Shown in pieces: positions 1 to 6,355 of a DNA stretch of 10,069 nt (positions are counted from its first letter, which is position 1; every line of letters begins with the position of its first letter). The stretch spans positions 1 through 10,069 of the forward strand of contig JAEZQX010000084.1 of NCBI GenBank assembly GCA_023441105.1, read 5' to 3'. This DNA is from Pseudomonadota bacterium (GTDB lineage: Bacteria; Pseudomonadota; Gammaproteobacteria; Burkholderiales; Burkholderiaceae). The notes under the pieces are model-generated. The model saw only the letters and a program-made list of their open reading frames with translations, was not told the origin of the DNA and did no database searches. The translations under genes were made by a program, and so were the position numbers.

Positions 1-66
1 GCAGGCGCCTCCGCCAAACGACTTCGCCCCGCCCTCCGATCGCCACCCGCGCCGCCAACTGCCGCA
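1..66. other. Unresolved left edge, possibly the end of a neighbouring gene
   Basis: Two readings are open here and the sequence does not decide between them. On the minus strand an ATG at 67..65 overlaps the stop of the small membrane-protein gene (TGATG) and stays open for 22 codons to the window edge, beginning MRQLAARVAIGG. On the plus strand one frame is open from the edge and stops with TGA at 80..82, ending in a proline- and arginine-rich tail (PHQNSR). That could be the end of a convergent gene. From memory, a DUF721/DciA-like gene often lies near lpxC, sometimes convergent, but nothing here identifies one. Confidence 0.25.
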
Positions 67-246
67 TCAGAACAGCCGCTGAACGAACATCACCGCGAAG
101 AACACGAAGGCCGCGACGAGGCCCCACAGGAAGGTCTTCTGCGCGCGCCTCAGGTGCTTGCGATCGCCGGTTCGGAAGTATGCGATCGCGAATCCGACGA
201 CGCCGAGGCCGACGAGAATGGCGACGATCCTGAGCAGTGCGAGCAT
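67..246 (-). CDS. Small two-helix inner-membrane protein of unknown function
   Basis: This predicted 59-residue protein is not a family I recognise. Residues 1-24 (MLALLRIVAILVG onward) form a hydrophobic helix. Residues 25-37 are a short basic loop rich in Arg and Lys, and residues 38-58 form a second hydrophobic helix rich in Phe and Val. This predicts a helical hairpin in the inner membrane with the basic loop in the cytoplasm. The ATG at 246 is preferred because the hydrophobic part begins there; the frame extends further upstream but only through the lpxC end with non-hydrophobic sequence. I see no clear Shine-Dalgarno. The gene starts 28 bases after the lpxC stop on the same strand, so it is probably co-transcribed with lpxC. 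The strong helix-loop-helix pattern argues for a real gene, but its function is unknown. Confidence 0.6.
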   Translation of the reverse strand: MLALLRIVAILVGLGVVGFAIAYFRTGDRKHLRRAQKTFLWGLVAAFVFFAVMFVQRLF

Positions 247-274
247 GCGGGAGGGGCCGCGGTGGACCGGGAGA

Positions 275-1204
275 TCAGGCCTGCAGCCAGTCCAGTGCGA
301 AGGCCGGTGGCGCATTGCGACGCTGCGGGAACGTCGCGATCTCCCAGGCCGTCTCGTCCGCCAGCACCGCGCGAACCAGCTGGTTGTTCAAGGCGTGCCC
401 GGACTTGCGCGCATGGTAGGCGCCAAGGATGGGATGGCCGATCAGGTAGAGGTCGCCGATGGCGTCGAGCGTCTTGTGCTTGGCGAACTCGTCCCGATAG
501 CGCAGGCCGTCGCGATTGAGCACGCGGTGCTCGTCGACCACGATGGCGTTGTCGAGGCTGCCGCCGAGCGCCAGCCCGTGGGCGCGCAGCAGCTCCACCT
601 CATGGGCCATCACGAAGGTCCTGGCGCGCGCGATCTCCCGCACATAGGAGGTCTCGGCAAAATCGATCTCGATGCGCTGGCCGGTGGCGTCGATGGCGGC
701 CTGGCCGAACTCGATCTCGAAGCTCACCTTGAAGCCGAAGTGCGGTTCGAGCCGCACCCATTTGTCCGATTCACGGATCTCGACCGGCTTGAGGATCCTC
801 AGGAAGCGCTTGGCCGCGCTCTGCTCGACCACGCCCGCGGACTGCAGCAGGTAGACGAAGGAGCCGGAGGAGCCATCCAGGATGGGCACCTCGCCGCCGG
901 TGATGTCGATCACCGCGTTGTCGATCCCGATGCCGGCCAGCGCCGACATCAGGTGCTCGACGGTGAACACCTTGATCTCCAGCCCCGGGCCCTCCACCGC
1001 AGCCGACAGGGTGGAGGCGAGGCGGGTATCGGTCACGTGATGCGCCACCGCCGGAATGCTGACCGGCGGATCGAGGTCGGTGCGACGAAAGACGATGCCG
1101 CTGTTGACCGCACCGGGCTTGATCGTCAGCTCGACACGCTGCCCCGAATGAAGGCCAATGCCGGTGGTGTGCACCGGCTGCTTGAGCGTGCGTTGTCGGA
1201 GCAT
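275..1204 (-). CDS. lpxC: UDP-3-O-acyl-N-acetylglucosamine deacetylase
   Basis: LpxC is the zinc-dependent cytoplasmic enzyme that removes the acetyl group from UDP-3-O-(3-hydroxyacyl)-GlcNAc, the committed step of lipid A synthesis. The protein has 309 residues; E. coli LpxC has 305. The N-terminus ([21 protein letters not shown]) aligns with the family without extension, which supports this ATG. Visible active-site residues are Glu83 and zinc ligand His84 in TVEHLMSA, and zinc ligands His243 and Asp247 with Lys244 in the [13 protein letters not shown] stretch. The catalytic His270 lies in KSGHALNN. They correspond to E. coli Glu78, His79, His238, Asp242 and His265. The gene starts 22 bases after the peroxiredoxin stop and lacks an obvious Shine-Dalgarno, so it may depend on upstream translation. 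In E. coli LpxC is controlled by FtsH proteolysis; nothing here shows whether that applies. Confidence 0.98.
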   Translation of the reverse strand: MLRQRTLKQPVHTTGIGLHSGQRVELTIKPGAVNSGIVFRRTDLDPPVSIPAVAHHVTDTRLASTLSAAVEGPGLEIKVFTVEHLMSALAGIGIDNAVIDITGGEVPILDGSSGSFVYLLQSAGVVEQSAAKRFLRILKPVEIRESDKWVRLEPHFGFKVSFEIEFGQAAIDATGQRIEIDFAETSYVREIARARTFVMAHEVELLRAHGLALGGSLDNAIVVDEHRVLNRDGLRYRDEFAKHKTLDAIGDLYLIGHPILGAYHARKSGHALNNQLVRAVLADETAWEIATFPQRRNAPPAFALDWLQA

Positions 1205-1226
1205 GGCAACCGGTGGTTCCGCGGGC

Positions 1227-1730
1227 TCAGAGCCCCTGCAGCATGGCCTCGGCGCTGCTGACTTCGAACTTGCCGGGCGCTTCGCGATTGAGCGCCTTGA
1301 CCACGCCGTCCTCGACCAGCATCGCGTAGCGGTCGGAGCGGATGCCCATGCCGCGGGCGGTGAGGTCGAGCGTCAGGCCGCAGGCCTTGCTGAACTCGGC
1401 GCTGCCGTCGGCCATCATGCGCACCTTGCCGGCCGCCTTCTGTTCACGGCCCCAGGCGCCCATCACGAACGCATCGTTGACCGAGACGCACCAGATCTCG
1501 TCGACGCCCTTGGCCTTGAGCTTGTCGAAATTCTGCAGGTAGCTCGGCACGTGCTTGGCCGAGCAGGTGGGGGTATAGGCACCGGGCAGTCCGAAGATCA
1601 CGATCTTCTTGCCCTTGACCATGTCCGACACCTTGAACGAGTTGGGGCCGACGGAGCAGCCGTTGCCCTCGACGTCGTAGAACTCGTTGAGTGTCGCGTC
1701 GGGAAGTCTGTCACCTGGCTTGATGGTCAT
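1227..1730 (-). CDS. Prx5-type (type II) peroxiredoxin
   Basis: This is a thiol peroxidase that reduces hydrogen peroxide and organic peroxides through a cysteine. It has 167 residues with no signal peptide, so it is probably cytoplasmic. The active-site motif PGAYTPTC occupies residues 49-56, with Pro49, Thr53 and peroxidatic Cys56. Arg134 in SDRYAM matches the catalytic arginine of human PRDX5 by my residue-by-residue count. The C-terminal resolving cysteine of human PRDX5 is missing (the tail reads [14 protein letters not shown]). Cys81 lies 25 residues after Cys56, the same spacing as the Cys51/Cys76 pair of plant type II enzymes, so it could be the resolving cysteine. Cys25 and Cys117 are also present. 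The start is supported by an AGAGG site 10 bases upstream. The gene follows a 268-base gap after ftsZ and precedes lpxC by 22 bases, and is probably co-transcribed with lpxC. The reductant (glutathione/glutaredoxin or thioredoxin) is not shown. Confidence 0.93.
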   Translation of the reverse strand: MTIKPGDRLPDATLNEFYDVEGNGCSVGPNSFKVSDMVKGKKIVIFGLPGAYTPTCSAKHVPSYLQNFDKLKAKGVDEIWCVSVNDAFVMGAWGREQKAAGKVRMMADGSAEFSKACGLTLDLTARGMGIRSDRYAMLVEDGVVKALNREAPGKFEVSSAEAMLQGL

Positions 1731-1740
1731 GTCGGTCCGG

Positions 1741-1745
1741 CCTCT
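1741..1745 (-). promoter_or_regulatory. Ribosome binding site of the peroxiredoxin gene
   Basis: The minus strand reads AGAGG ten bases before the ATG at 1730, within AATAGAGGCCGG. It is a moderate Shine-Dalgarno that supports this start. Confidence 0.6.
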
Positions 1746-1778
1746 ATTGTGGTTGGTGGTGGGATGCCGCGAGGCGGG

Positions 1779-1817
1779 CTGCCGCGCCCGCAGGTATCAC
1801 CCCTGCAGGCGCGGCAG
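1779..1817 (-). promoter_or_regulatory. Strong 16-bp stem-loop in the peroxiredoxin leader
   Basis: On the minus strand CTGCCGCGCCTGCAGG is followed by a seven-base loop (GGTGATA) and then CCTGCGGGCGCGGCAG. The arms pair over 16 positions, 15 as Watson-Crick pairs and one as a U-G wobble in minus-strand RNA. The same position would be an A-C mismatch in plus-strand RNA. The stem is nearly all G-C. No T-run follows on either strand, so it is not a classical terminator. It ends 48 bases before the peroxiredoxin ATG. It may be a leader-RNA structure or a DNA dyad bound by a regulator; which one is inference. Confidence 0.6.
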
Positions 1818-1852
1818 TGCGCAAGCGTCGCTGGAATGCAAGGGCCCTCGCA

Positions 1853-1858
1853 ATTCTA
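1853..1858 (-). promoter_or_regulatory. Possible -10 element for the peroxiredoxin-lpxC transcript
   Basis: The minus strand reads TAGAAT, five of six matches to the sigma-70 -10 consensus, in one of the few A+T-rich spots of the gap. It lies between the terminator-like hairpin and the leader hairpin, a sensible position. I find no good -35 hexamer at 16-18 bases upstream, so this is weak. Confidence 0.2.
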
Positions 1859-1917
1859 TTCCCGCAGGCGGAAACCCTCCGGATGCCCCTGAAAAATCCA
1901 AGATCATCCAGAAGGAC

Positions 1918-1946
1918 GGGTTGACCGGAAGGCCGGCGGTCAACCC
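1918..1946 (-). terminator. Terminator-like hairpin after ftsZ
   Basis: GGGTTGACCG (1918..1927) and CGGTCAACCC (1937..1946) form a perfect 10-bp stem with a nine-base loop, 52 bases beyond the ftsZ stop. On the minus strand the stem is followed by GTCCTTCTGG and later GATTTTTC, only modestly T-rich. It may act as a weak intrinsic terminator or a 3'-end stabiliser for the division-gene transcript. Confidence 0.4.
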
Positions 1947-1998
1947 CTCCGGCGCCATGGCGCCAGCCGCCTGCCAGGCGCTGCCCCTAGTCGTGAGA

Positions 1999-3159
1999 CT
2001 AGTCAGCCTGGCGGCGCAGGAAAGCCGGGATGTCGAGCCGCTCGACCCCCTTCTGGGCCATCGCGCTGATGCGCGCGCTGGCTTCGGAGCGGGGGTTGCG
2101 GAACACCGCCGGCTCGTCCAGGCCGGTGCTGTACTCGACCGGGTCGGCGCTGGCATTGTCGGTTCCGGTCTTGACGGAAGCCTGCGGGACCAGCTGCGGC
2201 TTGCGCACGACCTTGCCGATGCCGGTGGCAACCACGGTCACCCGCAGCGAGTCTTCCATGTCCTCCTCGTACACGGTGCCGTGGATGATGGTGGCATCCT
2301 CGGCGCAGAACTGCTTGATGGTGTTGATGACCTCGTTGGTCTCGCGCAGTTTCAGCGAGCGGGTGGCGGTGATGTTGACGATCACGCCGCGGGCGCCGTG
2401 CAGGTCGACACCGTCGAGCAGCGGCGACGACACGGCCTGCTCGGCCGCGAGACGCGCCCGATCGAGTCCGGACGCCTCGCCGATACCCATCATCGCCTTG
2501 CCCTGCTCGCCCATGATCGTCTTCACGTCGGCAAAGTCGACGTTGACCAGGCCGGGCACGTTGATGATCTCGGCGATGCCGGCGACGGCATTGTTCAGCA
2601 CGTCGTCGGCGCGCTTGAACGCGTCCTCCAGCGTCGCGTCCTCGTCCATCACCTCGAACAGCTTCTCGTTGAGGACCACGATCAACGAGTCGACCTGGGT
2701 GATCAGGTTGTCGATGCCCTCGTCGGCCACCCGCATCTTGCGGCTGCCTTCGTAGTTGAAGGGCTTGGTGACCACGCCGACGGTCAGGATGCCGAGTTCC
2801 TTGGCGATCTCCGCCACCACCGGCGAAGCGCCGGTGCCCGTGCCCTTGCCCATGCCGGCGGTGATGAACACCATGTTAGCGCCCTCCAGCGCCGCACGGA
2901 TGTCGCCACGCGCCGCCTGCGCCGCAGCGCGGCCGGCCTCAGGGTTGGCGCCGGCGCCGAGACCCTGGTCGCCCAGCTGGATGGTCTTGGACGCGAGCGA
3001 ACGGCTGAGCGCCTGGCGGTCGGTGTTGACGGTGATGAACTCCACCCCCTGCACGCCGCGGTTGACCATGTGGTTCACGGCATTGCCGCCGCCACCACCA
3101 ATCCCGACGACCTTGATGACAGCGCCGTCCACATCCGAATCGAGCATCTTGAATGACAT
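1999..3159 (-). CDS. ftsZ: Cell division protein FtsZ (tubulin-like GTPase)
   Basis: FtsZ polymerises with GTP into the cytoplasmic Z-ring that recruits the divisome. It has 386 residues here. In order: the N-terminal nucleotide loop VGIGGGGGNAVNHM (18-31), the GTP-binding glycine loop AGMGKGTGTGASP (101-113), and the synergy loop NVDFADVKT (206-214) with Asp208 and Asp211. A linker of about 55 residues follows the globular core, and the C-terminal peptide LDIPAFLRRQ (375-384) binds FtsA and ZipA-type partners. The core matches betaproteobacterial FtsZ as I remember it. Lys105 stands where the common motif GGGTGTG has glycine; the codon reads clearly as AAG. The ATG at 3159 is chosen over an upstream in-frame ATG at 3198. 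It sits nine bases after a perfect AGGAGG, and the protein then begins MSFKMLDSD. The gene follows ftsA after 108 bases. Confidence 0.98.
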   Translation of the reverse strand: MSFKMLDSDVDGAVIKVVGIGGGGGNAVNHMVNRGVQGVEFITVNTDRQALSRSLASKTIQLGDQGLGAGANPEAGRAAAQAARGDIRAALEGANMVFITAGMGKGTGTGASPVVAEIAKELGILTVGVVTKPFNYEGSRKMRVADEGIDNLITQVDSLIVVLNEKLFEVMDEDATLEDAFKRADDVLNNAVAGIAEIINVPGLVNVDFADVKTIMGEQGKAMMGIGEASGLDRARLAAEQAVSSPLLDGVDLHGARGVIVNITATRSLKLRETNEVINTIKQFCAEDATIIHGTVYEEDMEDSLRVTVVATGIGKVVRKPQLVPQASVKTGTDNASADPVEYSTGLDEPAVFRNPRSEASARISAMAQKGVERLDIPAFLRRQAD

Positions 3160-3267
3160 TTTTAATGGCCTCCTGGTTGACAAGACAGCCGGCGGCAATG
3201 TTGCCGGGGCTGGCGGGCGCTACACCGGGCAGGAGTAAGCACCCTTTCGAAACGAAGGAACGGCGCC
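3160..3267 (-). other. ftsA-ftsZ spacer with a small hairpin
   Basis: This is the only non-overlapping junction between ftsW and ftsZ. It holds an inverted repeat CGGCA-ATGT-TGCCG at 3193..3206, with partial outer pairing. Near the ftsZ start it becomes A-rich (CATTAAAAATG), which should keep the start unfolded. I find no convincing sigma-70 promoter in it, though internal ftsZ promoters are known in other bacteria. Confidence 0.5.
3169..3174 (-). promoter_or_regulatory. Ribosome binding site that fixes the ftsZ start
   Basis: A perfect AGGAGG on the minus strand lies nine bases before the ATG at 3159. It is among the strongest Shine-Dalgarno sites in the window, in keeping with the need for abundant FtsZ. 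It also rules out the upstream in-frame ATG at 3198. Confidence 0.85.
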
Positions 3268-4500
3268 TCAGAAGTTGCCAAGGAACCACTCCTTCATGCG
3301 GCGCATCGTGTCCTTGAACGAACCCGATTGCTCCGCAACCTTGCGCCCCCGCAGGCGGATCTGCCGAGCTTCCTCGAGCAGGCCCATCGCGGTGGCAAAT
3401 CTCGGTGTCCGCACCACATCGGCAAGCGGACCGTCGTAGGCCGGCGCGCCCACGCGCACCGGTTTCAGAAAGATGTCTTCGGCCAGCTCGGCCATGCCGG
3501 GCAGCAGGCTGGAGCCGCCGGTGATGACGATGCCGGAGGAGATCGCCTCCTCGTAGCCGGACTCGCGGATCGTCTGCTGCACCATCGAGAACAACTCCTC
3601 GACGCGCGGCTCGATGACGGCGGCGAGCGCCTGCTTCGACAGCGAGCGCGGGCCGCGGTCGCCGATCCCCGGCACCTCGATCTTGTCGTTCGGGTTGGCG
3701 AGCACCTGCTTGGCGAGGCCGTGGCGCAACTTGATGTCCTCGGCATCGGCCGTCGGCGTGCGCAGCGCCATGGCGATGTCGTTGGTGATCTGGTCGCCGG
3801 CGACCGCCAGCACCGCCGAGTGCCGGATCGAGCCGCCGACGAACACCGCGATGTCGGTGGTGCCGCCGCCGATGTCGACCAGCGCCACGCCGAGCTCCTT
3901 CTCGTCGGCGGTCAGCACCGAGCTGCTCGAGGCGAGCGGCTGCAGGATCAGGTCCTGGACCTCGAGGCCGCAACGCCGGACGCACTTGATGATGTTCTGC
4001 ACCGCCGACACGGCACCGGTGACGATGTGCACCTTGACGTCGAGGCGCACCCCGCTCATGCCGACCGGCTCGCGGATGTCCTCCTGGCCGTCGATGATGT
4101 ATTCCTGCGGCAGCACGTGCAGGATCTGCTGGTCGGTGGGGATGTTCACCGCCTTGGCCGTCTCCGTCACCCGCAGCACGTCGGCCTCGGTGACTTCCTT
4201 GTCCTTGATCGCCACCATGCCGATCGAATTGAAGCTGCGGATGTGGCTGCCCGCGATCCCGGTCACCACCGTGCGGATCTTGTAGCTCGCCATCAGCTCG
4301 GCCTCCTCGAGGGCGGCCTGGATCGAGGCGACCGTCTTCTCGATGTCGACCACGACACCCTTCTTCAGCCCGCGCGATTCGTGCTGGCCGATGCCCACCA
4401 CCTCGTACTCGCCGTCGCTGTGCATCTCGGCCACGATCGTCACCACTTTCGAGGTGCCGATATCCAGGCCGACCAGCAGGTCCTTGCTTTCTCTCGTCAT
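3268..4500 (-). CDS. ftsA: Cell division protein FtsA (actin-like membrane anchor of FtsZ)
   Basis: FtsA is an actin-fold ATPase that tethers FtsZ filaments to the inner membrane and recruits late division proteins. It has 410 residues, a usual length. Visible motifs are phosphate loop 1, GLDIGTSKV (11-19), phosphate loop 2, DIGGGTTDI (209-217), and the adenosine-binding segment GIVITGGSSLLPGM (323-336). The SHS2-like 1C domain, the site of FtsA self-interaction, lies roughly at residues 83-160. The last 17 residues (394-410, FKDTMRRMKEWFLGNF) form the amphipathic membrane-targeting helix, so the protein appears complete. The ATG overlaps the ftsQ stop as ATGA, which indicates translational coupling. 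A modest AGGCGG lies just upstream. ftsZ follows downstream after 108 bases, the classic partner order. Confidence 0.98.
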   Translation of the reverse strand: MTRESKDLLVGLDIGTSKVVTIVAEMHSDGEYEVVGIGQHESRGLKKGVVVDIEKTVASIQAALEEAELMASYKIRTVVTGIAGSHIRSFNSIGMVAIKDKEVTEADVLRVTETAKAVNIPTDQQILHVLPQEYIIDGQEDIREPVGMSGVRLDVKVHIVTGAVSAVQNIIKCVRRCGLEVQDLILQPLASSSSVLTADEKELGVALVDIGGGTTDIAVFVGGSIRHSAVLAVAGDQITNDIAMALRTPTADAEDIKLRHGLAKQVLANPNDKIEVPGIGDRGPRSLSKQALAAVIEPRVEELFSMVQQTIRESGYEEAISSGIVITGGSSLLPGMAELAEDIFLKPVRVGAPAYDGPLADVVRTPRFATAMGLLEEARQIRLRGRKVAEQSGSFKDTMRRMKEWFLGNF

Positions 4501-5306
4501 GGCCGCCTGGCTACTTCCCTGCTGCCGCGCTCGCTGCGCTCACTGCGTTCATTTCCTTCCTGTTCCAGCACCCCGGGTGCCCTGACTGCAAAACCGTTCG
4601 GATAGCGCAAGTCCACGACCTCGGTGCGCTCGTTGAGCCGTGCCTGCACGGCCGGATGGACCGCCACCCAGCGGGCGATCCGGTCGTTGGCGGCGACGCC
4701 TTCGTCGCGGCCGATCAGCAGGGTGATGCCGTTGTCGAGCTGGGCGGACCATGCCTGGCGCTCGGACAGCACCACCTTGTGCGGCTTCACGGCCAGCGGC
4801 TTGAGCTGCTCGGTCAATTCGGCAAAGCGGCGGGTGACGATGTGCTGTGTGCCCTCCGGACCGGCGAACTCGAGCAGCGAATCGCGCTGGTCGACCTCGT
4901 CGGGGTTGACGCTGAACAGCTCGCCGAAGGTGTTCACGAAGCGGCCGTCGCCCCACTGTGCGAGGGGCCGGTGCTCTTCCAGCGCGACGAACAGCCGGTT
5001 CGGCCAGATCCGGCGCACCTGCGCGCGCCGCACCCACGGCGCGTCCTCGAATGCCTCGCGGACCCGGTCGAGGTCGACGGTGAAGAAGTTGCCGCTGAAC
5101 TCGTCCAGTTGCGCCGCCCGCAGCGCCTCCGCGCTGACGTGCTCGAGCTCGCGGCCCGGTACCGGCCCGATCTCGATCGCCTCCAGGTCGAACACCGGAC
5201 GGTGCGCCAGCCACCAGATGGCGGTCAGCACCAGGCAGGCGAACGCCACCATCATCAGCCCGTTGGCGATGGTGTTGAGCGAGCGCGCGTCCTGCCACAG
5301 CGTCAT
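4497..5306 (-). CDS. ftsQ: Cell division protein FtsQ
   Basis: FtsQ is a bitopic divisome protein that links the cytoplasmic ring to the FtsB/FtsL and FtsW/FtsI septal synthase complex. The 269 residues show a short cytoplasmic N-terminus (1-12), one membrane helix (about 13-33) and a periplasmic POTRA domain (about 38-112). The POTRA domain includes [18 protein letters not shown] near its end. The FtsQ beta domain follows, with NTFGELFSV at 125-133 and [10 protein letters not shown] at 233-242. The ATG is supported by AGGAGGAG seven bases upstream and overlaps the ddl stop as ATGA. The tail (residues 251-269, [17 protein letters not shown]) is charged, low in complexity and encoded partly by a 9-base tandem repeat. 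It lies beyond the conserved domain and looks like a recently added extension. The stop overlaps the ftsA start. Confidence 0.96.
   Translation of the reverse strand: MTLWQDARSLNTIANGLMMVAFACLVLTAIWWLAHRPVFDLEAIEIGPVPGRELEHVSAEALRAAQLDEFSGNFFTVDLDRVREAFEDAPWVRRAQVRRIWPNRLFVALEEHRPLAQWGDGRFVNTFGELFSVNPDEVDQRDSLLEFAGPEGTQHIVTRRFAELTEQLKPLAVKPHKVVLSERQAWSAQLDNGITLLIGRDEGVAANDRIARWVAVHPAVQARLNERTEVVDLRYPNGFAVRAPGVLEQEGNERSERSERGSREVARRP
4526..4552. repeat. Three-copy 9-base tandem repeat at the ftsQ 3' end
   Basis: Plus-strand copies read CGCGCTCGC, TGCGCTCAC and TGCGTTCAT, each differing from the middle copy at no more than two positions. Read in the ftsQ frame they encode the repeating Glu-Arg-Ser units of the C-terminal tail. 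Similar GCGAGCGCAGCGAGC-type strings are common near gene ends in GC-rich proteobacteria; that last point is from memory. Confidence 0.6.
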
Positions 5307-6355
5307 GCCGACACTCCTCCTCGCGGACTGCCCTGCACCTTCAGGCTGGCCGAAGCGGCGATCACCAGGACCAGGTCCTCGTAGGAAAGCCCCACCGCCC
5401 TGGCCGCCATCGGCACCAGCGAATGGCCGGTCATCCCCGGAGCGGTGTTGACCTCCAGCAGGTACGGTTGGCCGTCCCCGGAGAGCATGAAGTCGACCCT
5501 GCCCCAGCCCTCGCAGGAGACGCCGCGATAGGCGGCGACCGCGATGCGGGCGATCTCGGCGGCCAGGGCCGCGTCGAGCGGCGCCGGACAGAGGTACTCG
5601 GTGTCGTCGGTGAAGTATTTGTTCTGGTAGTCGTAGTTGCCCTGCGGGGCGCGGATCTCGACGATCGGCAGCGCGCGCGCCGTGTCGTCCGAGCCGAGCA
5701 CGGCGACCGTGAGCTCGCGGCCGCTGATGAACTGCTCGGCCATGACCTCACGATCCAGGCGCGCCGCGGCGGCATATGCCTCGAGCATCTGGTCGGCGGA
5801 GCTCACCTTGGTGATGCCGATGGTCGAGCCCTCGTGCGGCGGCTTGACGATCAGCGGCAGGCCCAGCGCAGCGACGGTCGCGTCGAGCTGCGCGGCGCCG
5901 CCGATCGCGACATACTTCGGCGTCGGCAGGCCCTGGGCGATCCAGATCTGCTTGGTCCGCACCTTGTCCATGCAGATCGCCGACGCCATCACGCCGGAGC
6001 CGGTGTAGGGGATGCCCAGCAGCTCGAGCGCCCCCTGGATCGTGCCGTCCTCGCCGTAGCGGCCGTGCAGCGCGATGAACGCCCGGTCGAAGCCGCCGTC
6101 CTGCAGCGCCTGCAGCGACTCGCCTGCCGGATCGAAGCCGTGGGCGTCGACGCCGCGGCTCCTGAGGGCCTGCAGCACGCCGCTGCCCGACATCAGCGAT
6201 ACCTCGCGCTCGGACGAACGGCCGCCCAGCAGCACCGCCACTTTGCCGAGGGAGGCGGGCTCGGGCAGCGCGAAGGCGGCCGCTGCCGGGACCTGGCGCT
6301 GCTGCTGGACGCCGCCGGTCAACCCGGCTTCGAGGGATGAATTGCGCTCAGGCAT
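5303..6355 (-). CDS. ddl: D-alanine--D-alanine ligase
   Basis: This cytoplasmic ATP-grasp enzyme joins two D-alanines to make the dipeptide that MurF adds to the peptidoglycan precursor. It has 350 residues against about 306 for E. coli DdlB. The difference is mostly an N-terminal extension of about 37 residues, rich in Ala and Gln, before the family start [16 protein letters not shown]. Active-site residues visible by alignment to DdlB are Glu49, Ser177 in EGSTIG, Lys246 and Tyr247 in NKYFTDDT, and Arg286 and Asp288 in GRVDFM. Glu301 and Asn303 lie in [10 protein letters not shown], and Ser312 in HSLVP. Tyr247 is the residue expected for D-Ala-D-Ala rather than D-Ala-D-lactate synthesis. The ATG at 6355 has an AAGGAA site at good spacing and overlaps the murC end by eight bases. 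No internal ATG exists before residue 55, so the extension is probably translated. The stop overlaps ftsQ as ATGA. Confidence 0.96.
   Translation of the reverse strand: MPERNSSLEAGLTGGVQQQRQVPAAAAFALPEPASLGKVAVLLGGRSSEREVSLMSGSGVLQALRSRGVDAHGFDPAGESLQALQDGGFDRAFIALHGRYGEDGTIQGALELLGIPYTGSGVMASAICMDKVRTKQIWIAQGLPTPKYVAIGGAAQLDATVAALGLPLIVKPPHEGSTIGITKVSSADQMLEAYAAAARLDREVMAEQFISGRELTVAVLGSDDTARALPIVEIRAPQGNYDYQNKYFTDDTEYLCPAPLDAALAAEIARIAVAAYRGVSCEGWGRVDFMLSGDGQPYLLEVNTAPGMTGHSLVPMAARAVGLSYEDLVLVIAASASLKVQGSPRGGVSA
5314..5321 (-). promoter_or_regulatory. Ribosome binding site of ftsQ
   Basis: AGGAGGAG on the minus strand ends seven bases before the ftsQ ATG at 5306. It lies inside the last codons of ddl and gives ftsQ its own strong initiation signal as well as stop-start coupling. 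Confidence 0.75.

Larger units (their letters stand above)
1731..1998. other. Non-coding gap between ftsZ and the peroxiredoxin gene
   Basis: This 268-base stretch carries no convincing gene on either strand. It is dense in dyad symmetry. A 6-bp inverted repeat (CTAGTC/GACTAG, 1987..2002) overlaps the ftsZ stop, and a perfect 14-base palindrome GGCGCCATGGCGCC lies at 1951..1964. A terminator-like hairpin follows at 1918..1946, then a very strong hairpin at 1779..1817. It probably holds the end of the ftsZ transcript and the promoter and leader of the peroxiredoxin-lpxC transcript. Confidence 0.7.

Noticed and set aside
158..1261. Plus-strand open frame of 367 codons opposite lpxC
   Set aside because: It is complementary to lpxC, which has all its catalytic residues in frame. 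No coding evidence exists for this strand.
1687..3156. Plus-strand open frame of 489 codons opposite ftsZ and the following gap
   Set aside because: It is complementary to ftsZ, and the long opening follows from ftsZ codon use. The product is low-complexity with many His, Asp and Val and has no family resemblance.
3193..3206. Hairpin between ftsA and ftsZ as a terminator
   Set aside because: The stem is only five base pairs, and no T-run follows on the minus strand. ftsZ directly downstream is expected to be co-transcribed.
3328..4605. Plus-strand open frame of 425 codons opposite ftsA
   Set aside because: It is an antisense shadow of ftsA with biased composition, no domain and no credible start context.
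6348..6355. Missing murB between murC and ddl as a possible deletion
   Set aside because: The murC-ddl junction is a neat eight-base overlap with a ribosome binding site, and the murC-ddl order without murB is normal in many proteobacteria, including E. coli.
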